Assembly (NCBI GenBank): GCA_030831135.1
Contig: JAURLR010000351.1
Location: forward strand, 1 to 7,091
Direction of reading: 5' to 3'
From: Alphaproteobacteria bacterium
Lineage (GTDB): Bacteria > Pseudomonadota > Alphaproteobacteria > UBA6615
Length of the DNA stretch: 7,091 nt
How positions within the stretch are numbered: the first letter of the stretch is position 1; each line of letters begins with the position of its first letter. The translations under genes and the position numbers were made by a program. Below the pieces are notes generated by a model, which saw only the letters and a list, made by a program, of their open reading frames with translations, searched no databases and was not told the origin of the DNA. Below, piece after piece: positions 1 to 7,026 of the stretch.

Positions 1-1714
1 CAGTCTGGCAGGGTGCCGCAACAACCCAGCCGTTCTTGCCCGAACGCTTGGCGCCATACATCGCCTCATCACCGCGCATCAACAGTTCGCGAAGCGTTTC
101 GCCCGATCCGGATTCGAACTGTGCCAATCCGATCGAAGCACCCAGAGGTTTCGTCGGGTTTGCGTAGTTTCGCGACAGGCCCCCGATCGCTTCGATGATC
201 TGACGCGCACGTTCGACGGCCGGCTCAATCGAAACAGCGTCGAGCCAGACAGCAAACTCATCACCACCCAGTCGCGCGACCAGATCGTATTTCCGGTTCC
301 GTTCCTGAATCAGCCTCGAAACCTCACGCAGCACCGTGTCGCCGACATCGTGGCCGTTTCGGTCATTGATCTGCTTGAAATTGTCGAGATCCACAAACAG
401 CAACACGCCATCTGCTTCCGTCCGGTCTGCGCGGTCCAGCGCCGCTTCCAGATTGTCCTGGAATGCGCGCCGATTCATCAATCCGGTCAGGGCATCCGTC
501 GTTGAGAGGCGCTCGAGTTCCCTCTGGTCGGCAATCTGCCGCATGCCGATTGCCAACTGCCCGGCAACCGCCTCCAGCATGGCACGTTCATAATCATTCC
601 AGACGCGCTGGGATTGCTGGCGCAGCAGCAGGACCGCACCATTTATCACACCATGATACCAGGTTATCCGGCCCAGCATTCGGTAGCCACCCGCGTTGTC
701 CTCGGATGTTTGCTGGATCTTCGCCAGGTTTTCAGCCAGCGCGGACACATCGGCGTCCTCGGGCCAATCCCCATAGCTTGCCGCGAGTTGCCAGCCCTCG
801 TCTTCGGAATGGCTGAGCACCGCCGAAGCAGCCGAAGTGGCACGCCCCAACATGGAGGCTGCGGATTCCAGCATGGCCCGTGGGCGGGCTTCTTCGCGAA
901 TCTGGTTCACGACATAGGCGACGACCTGTTCACGAACCTTCGCTTGCGCCAATTCGCTGTCACGCAAGCGCTCATGGGTGACATCGCGGCACAAGCCGCG
1001 CGCGCCGCGCCAACGTCCGTCCTGGTCAACGACCGGAACGGCAGACGCCAGCAGACATGTTTCCTCTCCCTCGACATTGCGCAGCCAGATTTGCGTGTGC
1101 ACCATGGCAACGCGGGCGTGGAAGGGCAGATCGGAATCATCAATATCCGCGTCGACCAGAAACTCGCGCGGGTGGCGGCCAATCAGATCTTCGGGCGAAT
1201 AGCCCAGCGCACCATGCGGCGACACGAAAACGAACTTGCCGGTCAGGTCGGTTTCGAAGGCGAAATCACTAGAGATCGTGACAAGGTCGCGGTACCGCTG
1301 GCGCGAATCGAAAAGGGCCTGACGAATATTGATCTCATAGGTCTGGTCACGAACCAGAACGATGACCTTGCCGCGCTCGGATGGCAGTGCCGTACACTCG
1401 AACCACCGGGTTGCCCCGTCCAGATTGATCTCGATTCGATCGCACACGCTTCCCTCGGCCTGCCGCGCCAGAGCCACCAGGCCCTGAAGGGGGGAGCCTG
1501 GTATCGCTGCGGATGCACGCACGAGATGCGTCCCGAGATCGTTTGCAGCCGCGACGTCTCCATCGGGAGAAAACTCAATCAACGCGCCCGGCCAGTTCGA
1601 AAGCGCCTGCATCGCACCCCCGAGACCCGGTTGGGGCAGGTTGTTCCAGCGATCCGGAATCCGGTGCAAACCTGCCACGGCGTTCTGATCCATCGCGCGC
1701 ATCATGATGTTCAT
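1..1714 (-). CDS. PAS/GAF-sensor diguanylate cyclase (GGDEF), 3' end cut by window edge
   Basis: Reading the minus strand from an ATG at 1714 gives 571 uninterrupted codons to the window edge. The product should make cyclic di-GMP from two GTP. Domains in order: a weak PAS-like region (residues about 35-125), a clearer PAS (140-248, containing GYSPEDLIGR), a GAF-like region (about 265-395), and GGDEF (about 400-563). The GGDEF domain shows DALTGLMNRR at 407-416, VDLDNF at 441-446 with metal-binding D442, the active-site GGDEF at 483-487, and an inhibitory-site RKYD (RxxD) at 474-477, five residues before it. The domain-end signature DEAMYGAKRSGKNG is present, so probably few residues are missing. 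No signal peptide or membrane helix is seen, so it is likely cytosolic. The ATG overlaps the stop of the upstream EAL gene (ATGA), implying translational coupling. Nearby ATGs at residues 4, 5 and 8 are alternative starts. Cyclase activity is inferred from conserved residues; the sensed signals are unknown. Confidence 0.93.
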   Translation of the reverse strand, partial: MNIMMRAMDQNAVAGLHRIPDRWNNLPQPGLGGAMQALSNWPGALIEFSPDGDVAAANDLGTHLVRASAAIPGSPLQGLVALARQAEGSVCDRIEINLDGATRWFECTALPSERGKVIVLVRDQTYEINIRQALFDSRQRYRDLVTISSDFAFETDLTGKFVFVSPHGALGYSPEDLIGRHPREFLVDADIDDSDLPFHARVAMVHTQIWLRNVEGEETCLLASAVPVVDQDGRWRGARGLCRDVTHERLRDSELAQAKVREQVVAYVVNQIREEARPRAMLESAASMLGRATSAASAVLSHSEDEGWQLAASYGDWPEDADVSALAENLAKIQQTSEDNAGGYRMLGRITWYHGVINGAVLLLRQQSQRVWNDYERAMLEAVAGQLAIGMRQIADQRELERLSTTDALTGLMNRRAFQDNLEAALDRADRTEADGVLLFVDLDNFKQINDRNGHDVGDTVLREVSRLIQERNRKYDLVARLGGDEFAVWLDAVSIEPAVERARQIIEAIGGLSRNYANPTKPLGASIGLAQFESGSGETLRELLMRGDEAMYGAKRSGKNGWVVAAPCQT

Positions 1715-3438
1715 GCCACCGACTTTTCGCGCGCAAAGGCCTTCGGGCGCGGGCTTTCAAATGCCGTGATCAGCTTGGACGGGCGACCGTAGAGATATCC
1801 TTGCCCGTAATCGATGCCGCACTCACGCACCAGATCAGCGGCCTCTTCGTCCTCGATCATTTCCGCAACGGTCTTGATGCCGAGCTCACGGCACATGCTC
1901 GCCATGGCCTTGAGGAGTGCGCGATGACGGCGATTCTTGATCGCATCGATCACATAGGCGCCGTCAATTTTCACCACATCAACATCAAGCGCGCTGAGAT
2001 ACTGGAATGCTGCAGCACCGGCCCCGAAATCATCAAGGCAGACGATATGTCCGGCCTTGCGCAAGATCTGGATAATCCGGTTGGCTTCCTCCAGGTCATG
2101 CAATTTGGCGGATTCCGTGACCTCAAACAGGATGTGCTGGCGCGCGTCCTTGAACTCGGCAAGCAGCGCCATCAGGTTCTTGACGAAATGCGGGGTGTTG
2201 AGGGATTGCCCGGACAGATTGACCGCCGTCATGTAGCGATAGCCCTGCCCGTTCGTACCCTGGAGCCAAGTCAGTACCTTGCGGCACATGGCCAGATCAA
2301 AATCACAGATGATCCCGACCTCTTCGGCAAATGTGATGAACTCGAAGGGGCTGACCTCAAATTTCTCGTGATCGAAACGCACCAGCGCCTCGAAATGATG
2401 CGGGCGTCCAGTCTTCATGTCGCAGATCGGCTGAAACGCGACATCGAAGGCACCGTCGCGGATCATCTCAACAAACTGATTGCGACGCTCCATCGTCTCG
2501 GCAGCCAGACTGCTGAACCCTTCAGACAGGTCGCGAACGGTGAAGTTTCCAGCCGATTCTTCGCAGAACCGGTTGATCGTATAGACCAGTGCCCGTGCCG
2601 TATCGGCTTCCGACATGATGCCGGCCTCGACATCGACCGTGGCACTGCCAACGGAAATACCTTGTCCTTCCGGGTCCATTTCCCGCGCAAAGGTCTCGAT
2701 CTTTCTGGACAGATTTTCCACATTCAGGTGGACATCATGAACAAGACCGAACCGGTTCTCGTCGATCTGACCCGCCAGGTCGCCGTCGACGGAACTTGCG
2801 CGGAACAGGGACCCCATGGTCGCAGACAGCTCGGTCTGCGCCTCCTCGGTCAGCCGTTCGCGCAGTTCGTTGTAATCCCCAAGCTCGATCATCGTGAGCT
2901 TGCGTTCTTCGCCCGTGGCCACGGAATCCGACACGGCGCGGGTTGCCGCTTCGGCAAACGACATCCGGTCATAGACCTCCATGCCCTCGACGCGCACCGC
3001 ATCCTCGTCAGCATATTCTGAGGATGTGGTCTTCACCCGAAAGGCGAGATAGGTATGTCCGCCCAGGTCAGACATGTGGAAACCGCTGGTGCTCAGCATC
3101 ATCGGGGGCCCGGCGGCGGTGACCAGCGTGATATGCGCATCATCAATGCGGGTTCCCGCGCGTGCATCGCGCAGCAGCCGGTCGAGCTTGCGCAGATCGC
3201 TCTCATGCACGAGATCGTTGATACGCAAGCCCTTGAGCTCGTCGGGGCTGCGCCCGGTAAATACATTGGTTGCGCCGGCGGCAAAGGTGATCACACCCGC
3301 CCGGTCAAGTTCGACCAGCAAATCGGCACTGCAAAACGCGAGCGCAACGAAACGGTCGCGCTCGGTCTTCAGATTCTCGGGACTCTGCCGGTCACCTGTT
3401 GCTAGTTTCAGATCGCTGTGGGATTCACCCAACGTCAC
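1711..3438 (-). CDS. PAS - degenerate GGDEF - EAL cyclic-di-GMP phosphodiesterase
   Basis: A 575-residue protein predicted to hydrolyse cyclic di-GMP to pGpG. A PAS domain covers about residues 28-135. Residues about 155-296 resemble a GGDEF fold that has lost its signature (DENRF at 226-230). The EAL domain covers about 315-560. Expected catalytic residues are present: E350-A351-L352, N407, E439, D469-D470 in DDFG, K490, D492, E526, E529 and Q546, so activity is likely. Loop 6 reads DDFGAGAAAF rather than the common DDFGTGYSS. No signal peptide or membrane helix is visible. The start chosen is GTG at 3438 because GGAGG lies 7 bases upstream. An in-frame TTG at 3501 would add 21 residues but has no visible ribosome binding site. 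The stop overlaps the next gene's ATG, so the two are probably one transcript. What the PAS domain senses is unknown. Confidence 0.93.
   Translation of the reverse strand: MTLGESHSDLKLATGDRQSPENLKTERDRFVALAFCSADLLVELDRAGVITFAAGATNVFTGRSPDELKGLRINDLVHESDLRKLDRLLRDARAGTRIDDAHITLVTAAGPPMMLSTSGFHMSDLGGHTYLAFRVKTTSSEYADEDAVRVEGMEVYDRMSFAEAATRAVSDSVATGEERKLTMIELGDYNELRERLTEEAQTELSATMGSLFRASSVDGDLAGQIDENRFGLVHDVHLNVENLSRKIETFAREMDPEGQGISVGSATVDVEAGIMSEADTARALVYTINRFCEESAGNFTVRDLSEGFSSLAAETMERRNQFVEMIRDGAFDVAFQPICDMKTGRPHHFEALVRFDHEKFEVSPFEFITFAEEVGIICDFDLAMCRKVLTWLQGTNGQGYRYMTAVNLSGQSLNTPHFVKNLMALLAEFKDARQHILFEVTESAKLHDLEEANRIIQILRKAGHIVCLDDFGAGAAAFQYLSALDVDVVKIDGAYVIDAIKNRRHRALLKAMASMCRELGIKTVAEMIEDEEAADLVRECGIDYGQGYLYGRPSKLITAFESPRPKAFAREKSVA
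2551..2976 (-). other. Degenerate GGDEF-like domain inside the EAL protein
   Basis: Residues about 155-296 of the EAL protein lie between PAS and EAL, where composite c-di-GMP proteins normally carry GGDEF. The stretch LTMIELGDYNELRERL (181-196) sits where a cyclase has its metal-binding aspartate and substrate-binding segment. ENRFGLV (227-233) sits where the signature strand-turn-strand would be, with DENRF replacing GGDEF. No RxxD inhibitory site is visible five residues before it. It should therefore not make c-di-GMP. It may have a regulatory or dimerisation role, as degenerate GGDEF domains do in some phosphodiesterases. The assignment is by eye from position and pattern and would be firmed up by structure prediction. 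Confidence 0.6.
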
Positions 3439-3445
3439 TGCTTCG

Positions 3446-3450
3446 CCTCC
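3446..3450 (-). promoter_or_regulatory. Ribosome binding site GGAGG for the EAL gene
   Basis: The minus strand reads GGAGG, then seven bases, then GTG at 3438. This is a near-ideal Shine-Dalgarno sequence and spacing. It decides the start in favour of GTG over the TTG 63 bases further upstream. Confidence 0.75.
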
Positions 3451-3507
3451 GAAATTGCCGAACCGGAATTCTCCCGGCAAGCGGCACGCAAAGCACCGCA
3501 ATGTCGA

Positions 3508-3540
3508 ATTCTAGCGAGCGGGCAGTTAAAGAAGTCTTAG
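3508..3540 (-). promoter_or_regulatory. Candidate promoter for the c-di-GMP gene pair with a CtrA-like box
   Basis: On the minus strand the element CTAA-N7-TTAA (3540 to 3526; TTAA-N7-TTAG on the plus strand) is followed after 12 bases by TAGAAT (3513 to 3508), a one-mismatch -10 hexamer. No good TTGACA is present. The box occupies the -35 position, the layout known for promoters activated by the alphaproteobacterial regulator CtrA (consensus TTAA-N7-TTAA; one of eight conserved bases differs here). Transcription would begin near 3501, leaving a leader of about 62 bases before the GTG. A short degenerate motif can occur by chance, so this is a prediction. The box also lies 57 bases upstream of the divergent nucleotidase gene and could affect it. 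Confidence 0.4.
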
Positions 3541-3596
3541 TGTGAAACCACCCCCGGGGAACCCGGAATCATTGATTTTCTGCGGATTTTGTTACC

Positions 3597-4283
3597 ATGA
3601 AACCTCTCGAACAGTTGCGACAGACCGAAACTTGGGTCTTTGACCTCGACAACACCCTGTATCCGGCATCCTGTGGCCTGATGGCAGAGGTTTCCTCACG
3701 CATGACGCGCTTCGTTGCCGACACCCTGAAACTCGAACCGGACGCGGCCCTGATCGAACAAAAACGCATGTTCCGCGAGCATGGAACCACCCTGCGCGGA
3801 TTGATGAACGACCACGATGTGGACCCGGTTCATTTCATGGACTACGTGCATGCGGTCGATTATTCGGTCGTCGGCCCGATGCCCCGGCTCAACGCGGCGC
3901 TGGATCAACTGCCCGGTCGCAAGGTGGTTTTCACCAATGCCTCGACCGCCCATGCCGAAACCGTGCTGGGCAATCTTGGCATCGCGGACCATTTCACGGG
4001 CATTTTCGATGTTGCAGCGGCCGATTATGTGCCCAAGCCAAATCCCAAGCCTTATGAAACGCTGGCCCGCCAGCACGCATTCGATCCCGCACATGCGGTG
4101 ATGCTCGAAGATATCGGCCCGAATTTGCGACCCGCTGCCCAGATGGGTATGACGACGGTCTGGGTCCGCTACAACCCCGAGAACGACCCCTACTGGGCCG
4201 TGCCGGAAGAGGATTCCGACTACATCCACCACGAAACCGATGATCTGATAACCTGGCTGGAATCCGTCCTCGCAGCGGGTTGA
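3597..4283 (+). CDS. HAD-family pyrimidine 5'-nucleotidase
   Basis: A 228-residue haloacid dehalogenase-superfamily phosphatase, most like the pyrimidine 5'-nucleotidase branch that dephosphorylates UMP/CMP-type nucleotides. All four HAD motifs are visible: I, FDLDNT, with nucleophile D16 and acid/base D18; II, FTNAS, with T113-N114; III, PKPNPKPY, with K147 as the likely lysine; IV, LEDIGPN, with E171-D172. The roughly 75 residues between motifs I and II form the usual helical cap. Length matches the family and no signal peptide is seen, so it is cytosolic. Only a weak ribosome binding site (GCGGA at 3582-3586) precedes the ATG. It is divergent from the EAL gene and lies 87 bases before dapD, an association I regard as common in Alphaproteobacteria without a clear metabolic reason. 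Exact substrates cannot be read from sequence; a general nucleotide or sugar-phosphate phosphatase is the alternative. Confidence 0.9.
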   Translation: MKPLEQLRQTETWVFDLDNTLYPASCGLMAEVSSRMTRFVADTLKLEPDAALIEQKRMFREHGTTLRGLMNDHDVDPVHFMDYVHAVDYSVVGPMPRLNAALDQLPGRKVVFTNASTAHAETVLGNLGIADHFTGIFDVAAADYVPKPNPKPYETLARQHAFDPAHAVMLEDIGPNLRPAAQMGMTTVWVRYNPENDPYWAVPEEDSDYIHHETDDLITWLESVLAAG

Positions 4284-4302
4284 GGAAACCAGCGGCACAC
4301 CG

Positions 4303-4332
4303 TTGACATCGGGGACCGGGCGCAGCCATCTT
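4303..4332 (+). promoter_or_regulatory. Candidate sigma-70-type promoter for dapD-dapE
   Basis: A perfect TTGACA -35 hexamer (4303-4308) is followed after 18 bases by CATCTT (4327-4332), a weak -10 that keeps the conserved second A and final T. Transcription would start near 4339, about 32 bases before the dapD ATG. It lies in the 87-bp gap after the nucleotidase gene, where no terminator hairpin is evident, so read-through from that gene is also possible. Confidence 0.4.
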
Positions 4333-4359
4333 CGCGCGCGTCCATGACACGACATATAC

Positions 4360-4364
4360 AGGAA
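4360..4364 (+). promoter_or_regulatory. Ribosome binding site of dapD
   Basis: AGGAA lies six bases before the ATG at 4371. This supports that start rather than the in-frame ATG at 4344, which would add nine residues not typical of DapD and has no purine-rich sequence close upstream. Confidence 0.6.
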
Positions 4365-4370
4365 CACGAT

Positions 4371-5216
4371 ATGACCACCAGCGATCTGCAATCGGCCATC
4401 GAAACGGCTTGGGACAACCGGGAGTCTCTCTCTCCCGCCACCAAAGGGGCCAATCGCGAGGCTGTCGAGACCGCGCTTGCGCAACTCGATAGCGGCAGCC
4501 TCCGTGTGGCCGAGAAGGTCGATGGTGACTGGGTCGTCAATGAATGGCTCAAAAAGGCCGTGCTTCTATCCTTCCGCCTGAACGACATGTCCGTCATTCC
4601 CGGCGGCCCGGGGGAAAACACATCCTGGTGGGACAAGGTGCCCTCGAAGTTTGACGGCTGGGGTGCTGATGAATTCGCGAGCGCGGGCTTTCGCGCCGTG
4701 CCGAACGCGGTTGTCCGCCACTCGGCCTATATCGCCCCGGGCGTGGTGCTGATGCCGAGCTTCGTCAATCTGGGTGCCTATGTGGCCAGCGGCACCATGG
4801 TCGACACCTGGGCGACGGTTGGAAGCTGCGCACAGATCGGCGAAAATGTTCACCTTTCAGGTGGTGCGGGCATCGGGGGCGTTCTCGAGCCGCTGCAGGC
4901 CAACCCGGTCATCATCGAGGACAACTGCTTCATCGGTGCGCGATCGGAAGTGGCCGAGGGCGTCATCGTCGAAGAAGGCGCCGTGCTGTCCATGGGTGTC
5001 TATCTGGGTGCATCGACCAAGATCGTGGACCGCGAAACCGGCGACATTCACGTCGGTCGCGTCCCCTCCTATTCGGTCGTCGTCCCCGGCACACTGCCCG
5101 GCAAGCCCCTGCCCGACGGCAGTCCGGGGCCCAGTCTCTATTGCGCCGTCATCGTGAAGCGGGTCGATGAGCAGACCCGTGCCAAGACCTCGATCAACGA
5201 ATTGCTGCGAGACTGA
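4371..5216 (+). CDS. dapD: 2,3,4,5-tetrahydropyridine-2,6-dicarboxylate N-succinyltransferase (DapD)
   Basis: A 281-residue cytosolic enzyme that transfers succinyl from succinyl-CoA to tetrahydrodipicolinate, giving N-succinyl-2-amino-6-oxopimelate, the first step of the succinylase route to meso-diaminopimelate and lysine. The N-terminal helical part (1-about 100) contains the family-typical LSPATKG (20-26) and SFRLNDM (67-73). Residues about 108-240 form a left-handed beta-helix of hexapeptide repeats, including [20 protein letters not shown] (142-161), [11 protein letters not shown] (164-174) and CFIGARSEV (186-194). D145 in the MVDTWA segment is the likely catalytic aspartate. The C-terminal tail ([12 protein letters not shown] onward) is also typical. 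The family works as a trimer. Length agrees with other DapD proteins (about 275-285). The start at 4371 is chosen over 4344 from the ribosome binding site and family N-terminus. dapE follows after 10 bases, and its product acts two steps later in the same pathway. Confidence 0.97.
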   Translation: MTTSDLQSAIETAWDNRESLSPATKGANREAVETALAQLDSGSLRVAEKVDGDWVVNEWLKKAVLLSFRLNDMSVIPGGPGENTSWWDKVPSKFDGWGADEFASAGFRAVPNAVVRHSAYIAPGVVLMPSFVNLGAYVASGTMVDTWATVGSCAQIGENVHLSGGAGIGGVLEPLQANPVIIEDNCFIGARSEVAEGVIVEEGAVLSMGVYLGASTKIVDRETGDIHVGRVPSYSVVVPGTLPGKPLPDGSPGPSLYCAVIVKRVDEQTRAKTSINELLRD

Positions 5217-5226
5217 CGCCCGGCCC

Positions 5227-6426
5227 ATGACCGATACAATCGACCCGATTGTCCTGTCACAGGCGCTGATCCAGTGCCCGAGCGTCACACCAGAAGATGC
5301 CGGCGCGCTCGCGGTTCTGGGCGATGCGCTGGAACAGATCGGGTTTGAAACCCATCGGCTGCGCTTTGCGGATGTCGGCACACCCGACATAACAAACCTG
5401 TATGCACGACTGGGCACGGGTGGGCGCAATTTCTGTTTCGCCGGACACACCGATGTGGTGCCGGTCGGCGATGCCGAGAACTGGTCGCGCGATCCGTTTT
5501 CCGGCGCGGTGATTGACGGGGCCCTGCACGGGCGCGGCGCGGCCGACATGAAGAGCGCAATCGCCGCTTTCACTGCTGCGGTCCACCGCCTGATCGCGCG
5601 CCACGGCAGCCCGGACGCCTGGCCCGAAGCGGGCTCGATCAGCCTGCTCATCACCGGTGACGAGGAAGGCCCCGCCATTAATGGCACCCGCAAGGTGCTC
5701 GAATGGCTGGCGGACCGTGGCGAAGCTCTCGATGCCTGCCTTGTCGGCGAACCGACCAACCCCGATGCGCTTGGTGACATGATCAAGATCGGGCGTCGCG
5801 GGAGCACGACCGGGGACCTGATCGTGCGCGGGGTTCAGGGACACACCGCCTATCCGCATCTGGCCGACAACCCGGTGCATCACCTGGTGCGCATGCTCAG
5901 CGCCCTGACCGCCCAGCCGCTGGATGAGGGCACCGAGCATTTCCAGCCCTCGACGCTGCAGATCACGACAGTCGATGTGGGCAACCCCGCCAACAATGTG
6001 GTGCCGGCGAAAGCTCACGCCACGTTCAACATCCGCTTCAATGATCTGCACAGCTCCGACAGTCTGGAAGCCTGGATACGTCAGACCTTCGATGCTGCAT
6101 TGGGAGATACCGGTGCACATTACGAGCTGAGCTTCCGGGTCACCGGCGAAGCCTTTCTCACGCCGCCGGGCCCGCTGAGTGACGCCATCAGTGCAGCCGT
6201 TGCAAGCGTGACCGGGCGGCGCCCCGAACTGAGTACGACCGGCGGCACCTCGGATGCCCGATTCATCAAGGAATTCTGCCCGGTGGCAGAGTTCGGGCTG
6301 GTCGGCCAGACGATGCACAAAGTCGATGAGCATGTCGCCACCGACGACATTGTGAAGCTGACGGAAATTTATCTTTCGGTCCTCGAGACCTATTTTGGCT
6401 TAAGCTCCCAGTCTCCCCGGGGCTGA
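5227..6426 (+). CDS. dapE: Succinyl-diaminopimelate desuccinylase (DapE)
   Basis: A 399-residue M20-family metallopeptidase that hydrolyses N-succinyl-LL-diaminopimelate to LL-diaminopimelate and succinate, using two zinc ions, in the cytosol. Expected metal ligands are visible: H74 in [12 protein letters not shown], bridging D107 in [10 protein letters not shown]147 in TGDEEGPA, E175 in VGEPTN, and H364 in MHKVDEH. E146 is the general base. The lid/dimerisation domain (about 180-295) includes [10 protein letters not shown] and QGHTAYPH with H206. [10 protein letters not shown] (337-346) is the typical C-terminal substrate loop. ATG at 5227 is preferred; an upstream in-frame start at 5167 would overlap dapD and add 20 non-conserved residues. 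The 10-base gap after dapD has no clear ribosome binding site, suggesting translational coupling. It is slightly longer than many DapE proteins because of its C-terminal tail. Confidence 0.97.
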   Translation: MTDTIDPIVLSQALIQCPSVTPEDAGALAVLGDALEQIGFETHRLRFADVGTPDITNLYARLGTGGRNFCFAGHTDVVPVGDAENWSRDPFSGAVIDGALHGRGAADMKSAIAAFTAAVHRLIARHGSPDAWPEAGSISLLITGDEEGPAINGTRKVLEWLADRGEALDACLVGEPTNPDALGDMIKIGRRGSTTGDLIVRGVQGHTAYPHLADNPVHHLVRMLSALTAQPLDEGTEHFQPSTLQITTVDVGNPANNVVPAKAHATFNIRFNDLHSSDSLEAWIRQTFDAALGDTGAHYELSFRVTGEAFLTPPGPLSDAISAAVASVTGRRPELSTTGGTSDARFIKEFCPVAEFGLVGQTMHKVDEHVATDDIVKLTEIYLSVLETYFGLSSQSPRG

Positions 6427-6447
6427 ACAGGAGCGCGAAAGCGCAGC

Positions 6448-7026
6448 ATGATCATTCAGGAAGCCATCCACGGCATTTTCGGCGCCTGGCGGCTGCTGCA
6501 CTTTGACCGCACTGGTCTGCAGCATTTCAAGACCACCCCGGCGGCGTTCTGGCATTCCTTCTGGGCCGCAGCCATCGTGCTGCCCGCCGACGGGATCGCG
6601 ACGCTCCTCCTCGCCATCGAGCCTGCAGGCGGCTCAACCCTGCCAGACACCGTCCATACGGTTCTGGTCTATCTGGAAATCTACGCGATTCAGTGGCTGC
6701 TCTTTCCGCTGGTGATGGCCGCCTTCGCTGAAACGATCCAGCGCAGCGATCGCTTTGTACTTTTCATCGTCGCGTGGAACTGGTCGAACGTGATCCGTGC
6801 CGTGATCGTCCTGCCCGCGATCGCGATATTCGCGAGCCAGGGCATCGAAAGCGCGGGATGGGGCGCCGCGGTCTATATGGCCGCGCTTGTTCTTACCTTC
6901 ATCTATGCCGGGTTCGTGGCACGCGCCGCCCTCGACGTGCCGCCGCTCACCGCTGTGGCCGTGGTGTTGCTCGAAATCGGGCTGGCCATCGTGCTCTGGT
7001 TCTCCGCACAAGCCCTGATCGGCTAG
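6448..7026 (+). CDS. Conserved-type integral membrane protein of unknown function, dapE-linked
   Basis: A 192-residue hydrophobic protein with about five predicted membrane helices (roughly residues 33-56, 69-94, 102-129, 137-160 and 165-190), after an amphipathic N-terminus with FGAWRLLHFDRTGLQHF (11-27). There is no cleavable signal peptide and no catalytic motif I recognise. It resembles, from memory only, unnamed membrane proteins encoded next to dapE in other Alphaproteobacteria. AGGAG (6429-6433) precedes the ATG, but with a long 14-base spacing, and no nearer in-frame start exists. It starts 21 bases after the dapE stop and is probably co-transcribed with dapDE. Helix 3 contains polar or charged residues (WNWSNVIR, 110-117), which could be functional or mark a helix boundary. 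Function unknown; a cell-envelope link is only a guess from the neighbours. Confidence 0.82.
   Translation: MIIQEAIHGIFGAWRLLHFDRTGLQHFKTTPAAFWHSFWAAAIVLPADGIATLLLAIEPAGGSTLPDTVHTVLVYLEIYAIQWLLFPLVMAAFAETIQRSDRFVLFIVAWNWSNVIRAVIVLPAIAIFASQGIESAGWGAAVYMAALVLTFIYAGFVARAALDVPPLTAVAVVLLEIGLAIVLWFSAQALIG

Noticed and set aside
614..3021. Two long plus-strand open frames (614-1792 and 1801-3021), 392 and 406 codons, opposite the c-di-GMP genes
   Set aside because: They are antisense to genes with clear PAS, GGDEF and EAL motifs, and their translations show no recognisable domain. Long antisense frames are expected from the codon bias of GC-rich genes.
3552..3559. CCCCGGGG palindrome in the divergent intergenic region, considered as an operator or terminator
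   Set aside because: It has no loop, no following T-run and no second copy. An 8-base GC palindrome is unremarkable in GC-rich DNA.
3572..3596. TTGATT at 3572 as a -35 for the nucleotidase gene
   Set aside because: A -10 at normal spacing would fall on the ATG itself and matches poorly, so no promoter for this gene could be supported.
3439..3596. Repeated GAATTC / CCGGAAT words as possible regulator repeats
   Set aside because: The copies are short, irregularly spaced and do not extend into longer matching repeats.
3696..4484. Minus-strand open frame of 262 codons spanning the nucleotidase gene and the dapD promoter region
   Set aside because: No domain is recognisable, and it is antisense to a complete HAD phosphatase and would cross the dapD promoter and start.
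4857..6333. Long minus-strand open frames (4857-5807 and 5257-6333) opposite dapD and dapE
   Set aside because: They overlap each other and lie antisense to two enzymes with complete catalytic motifs. Low-complexity, Arg/Ala/Ser-rich translation indicates shadow frames.
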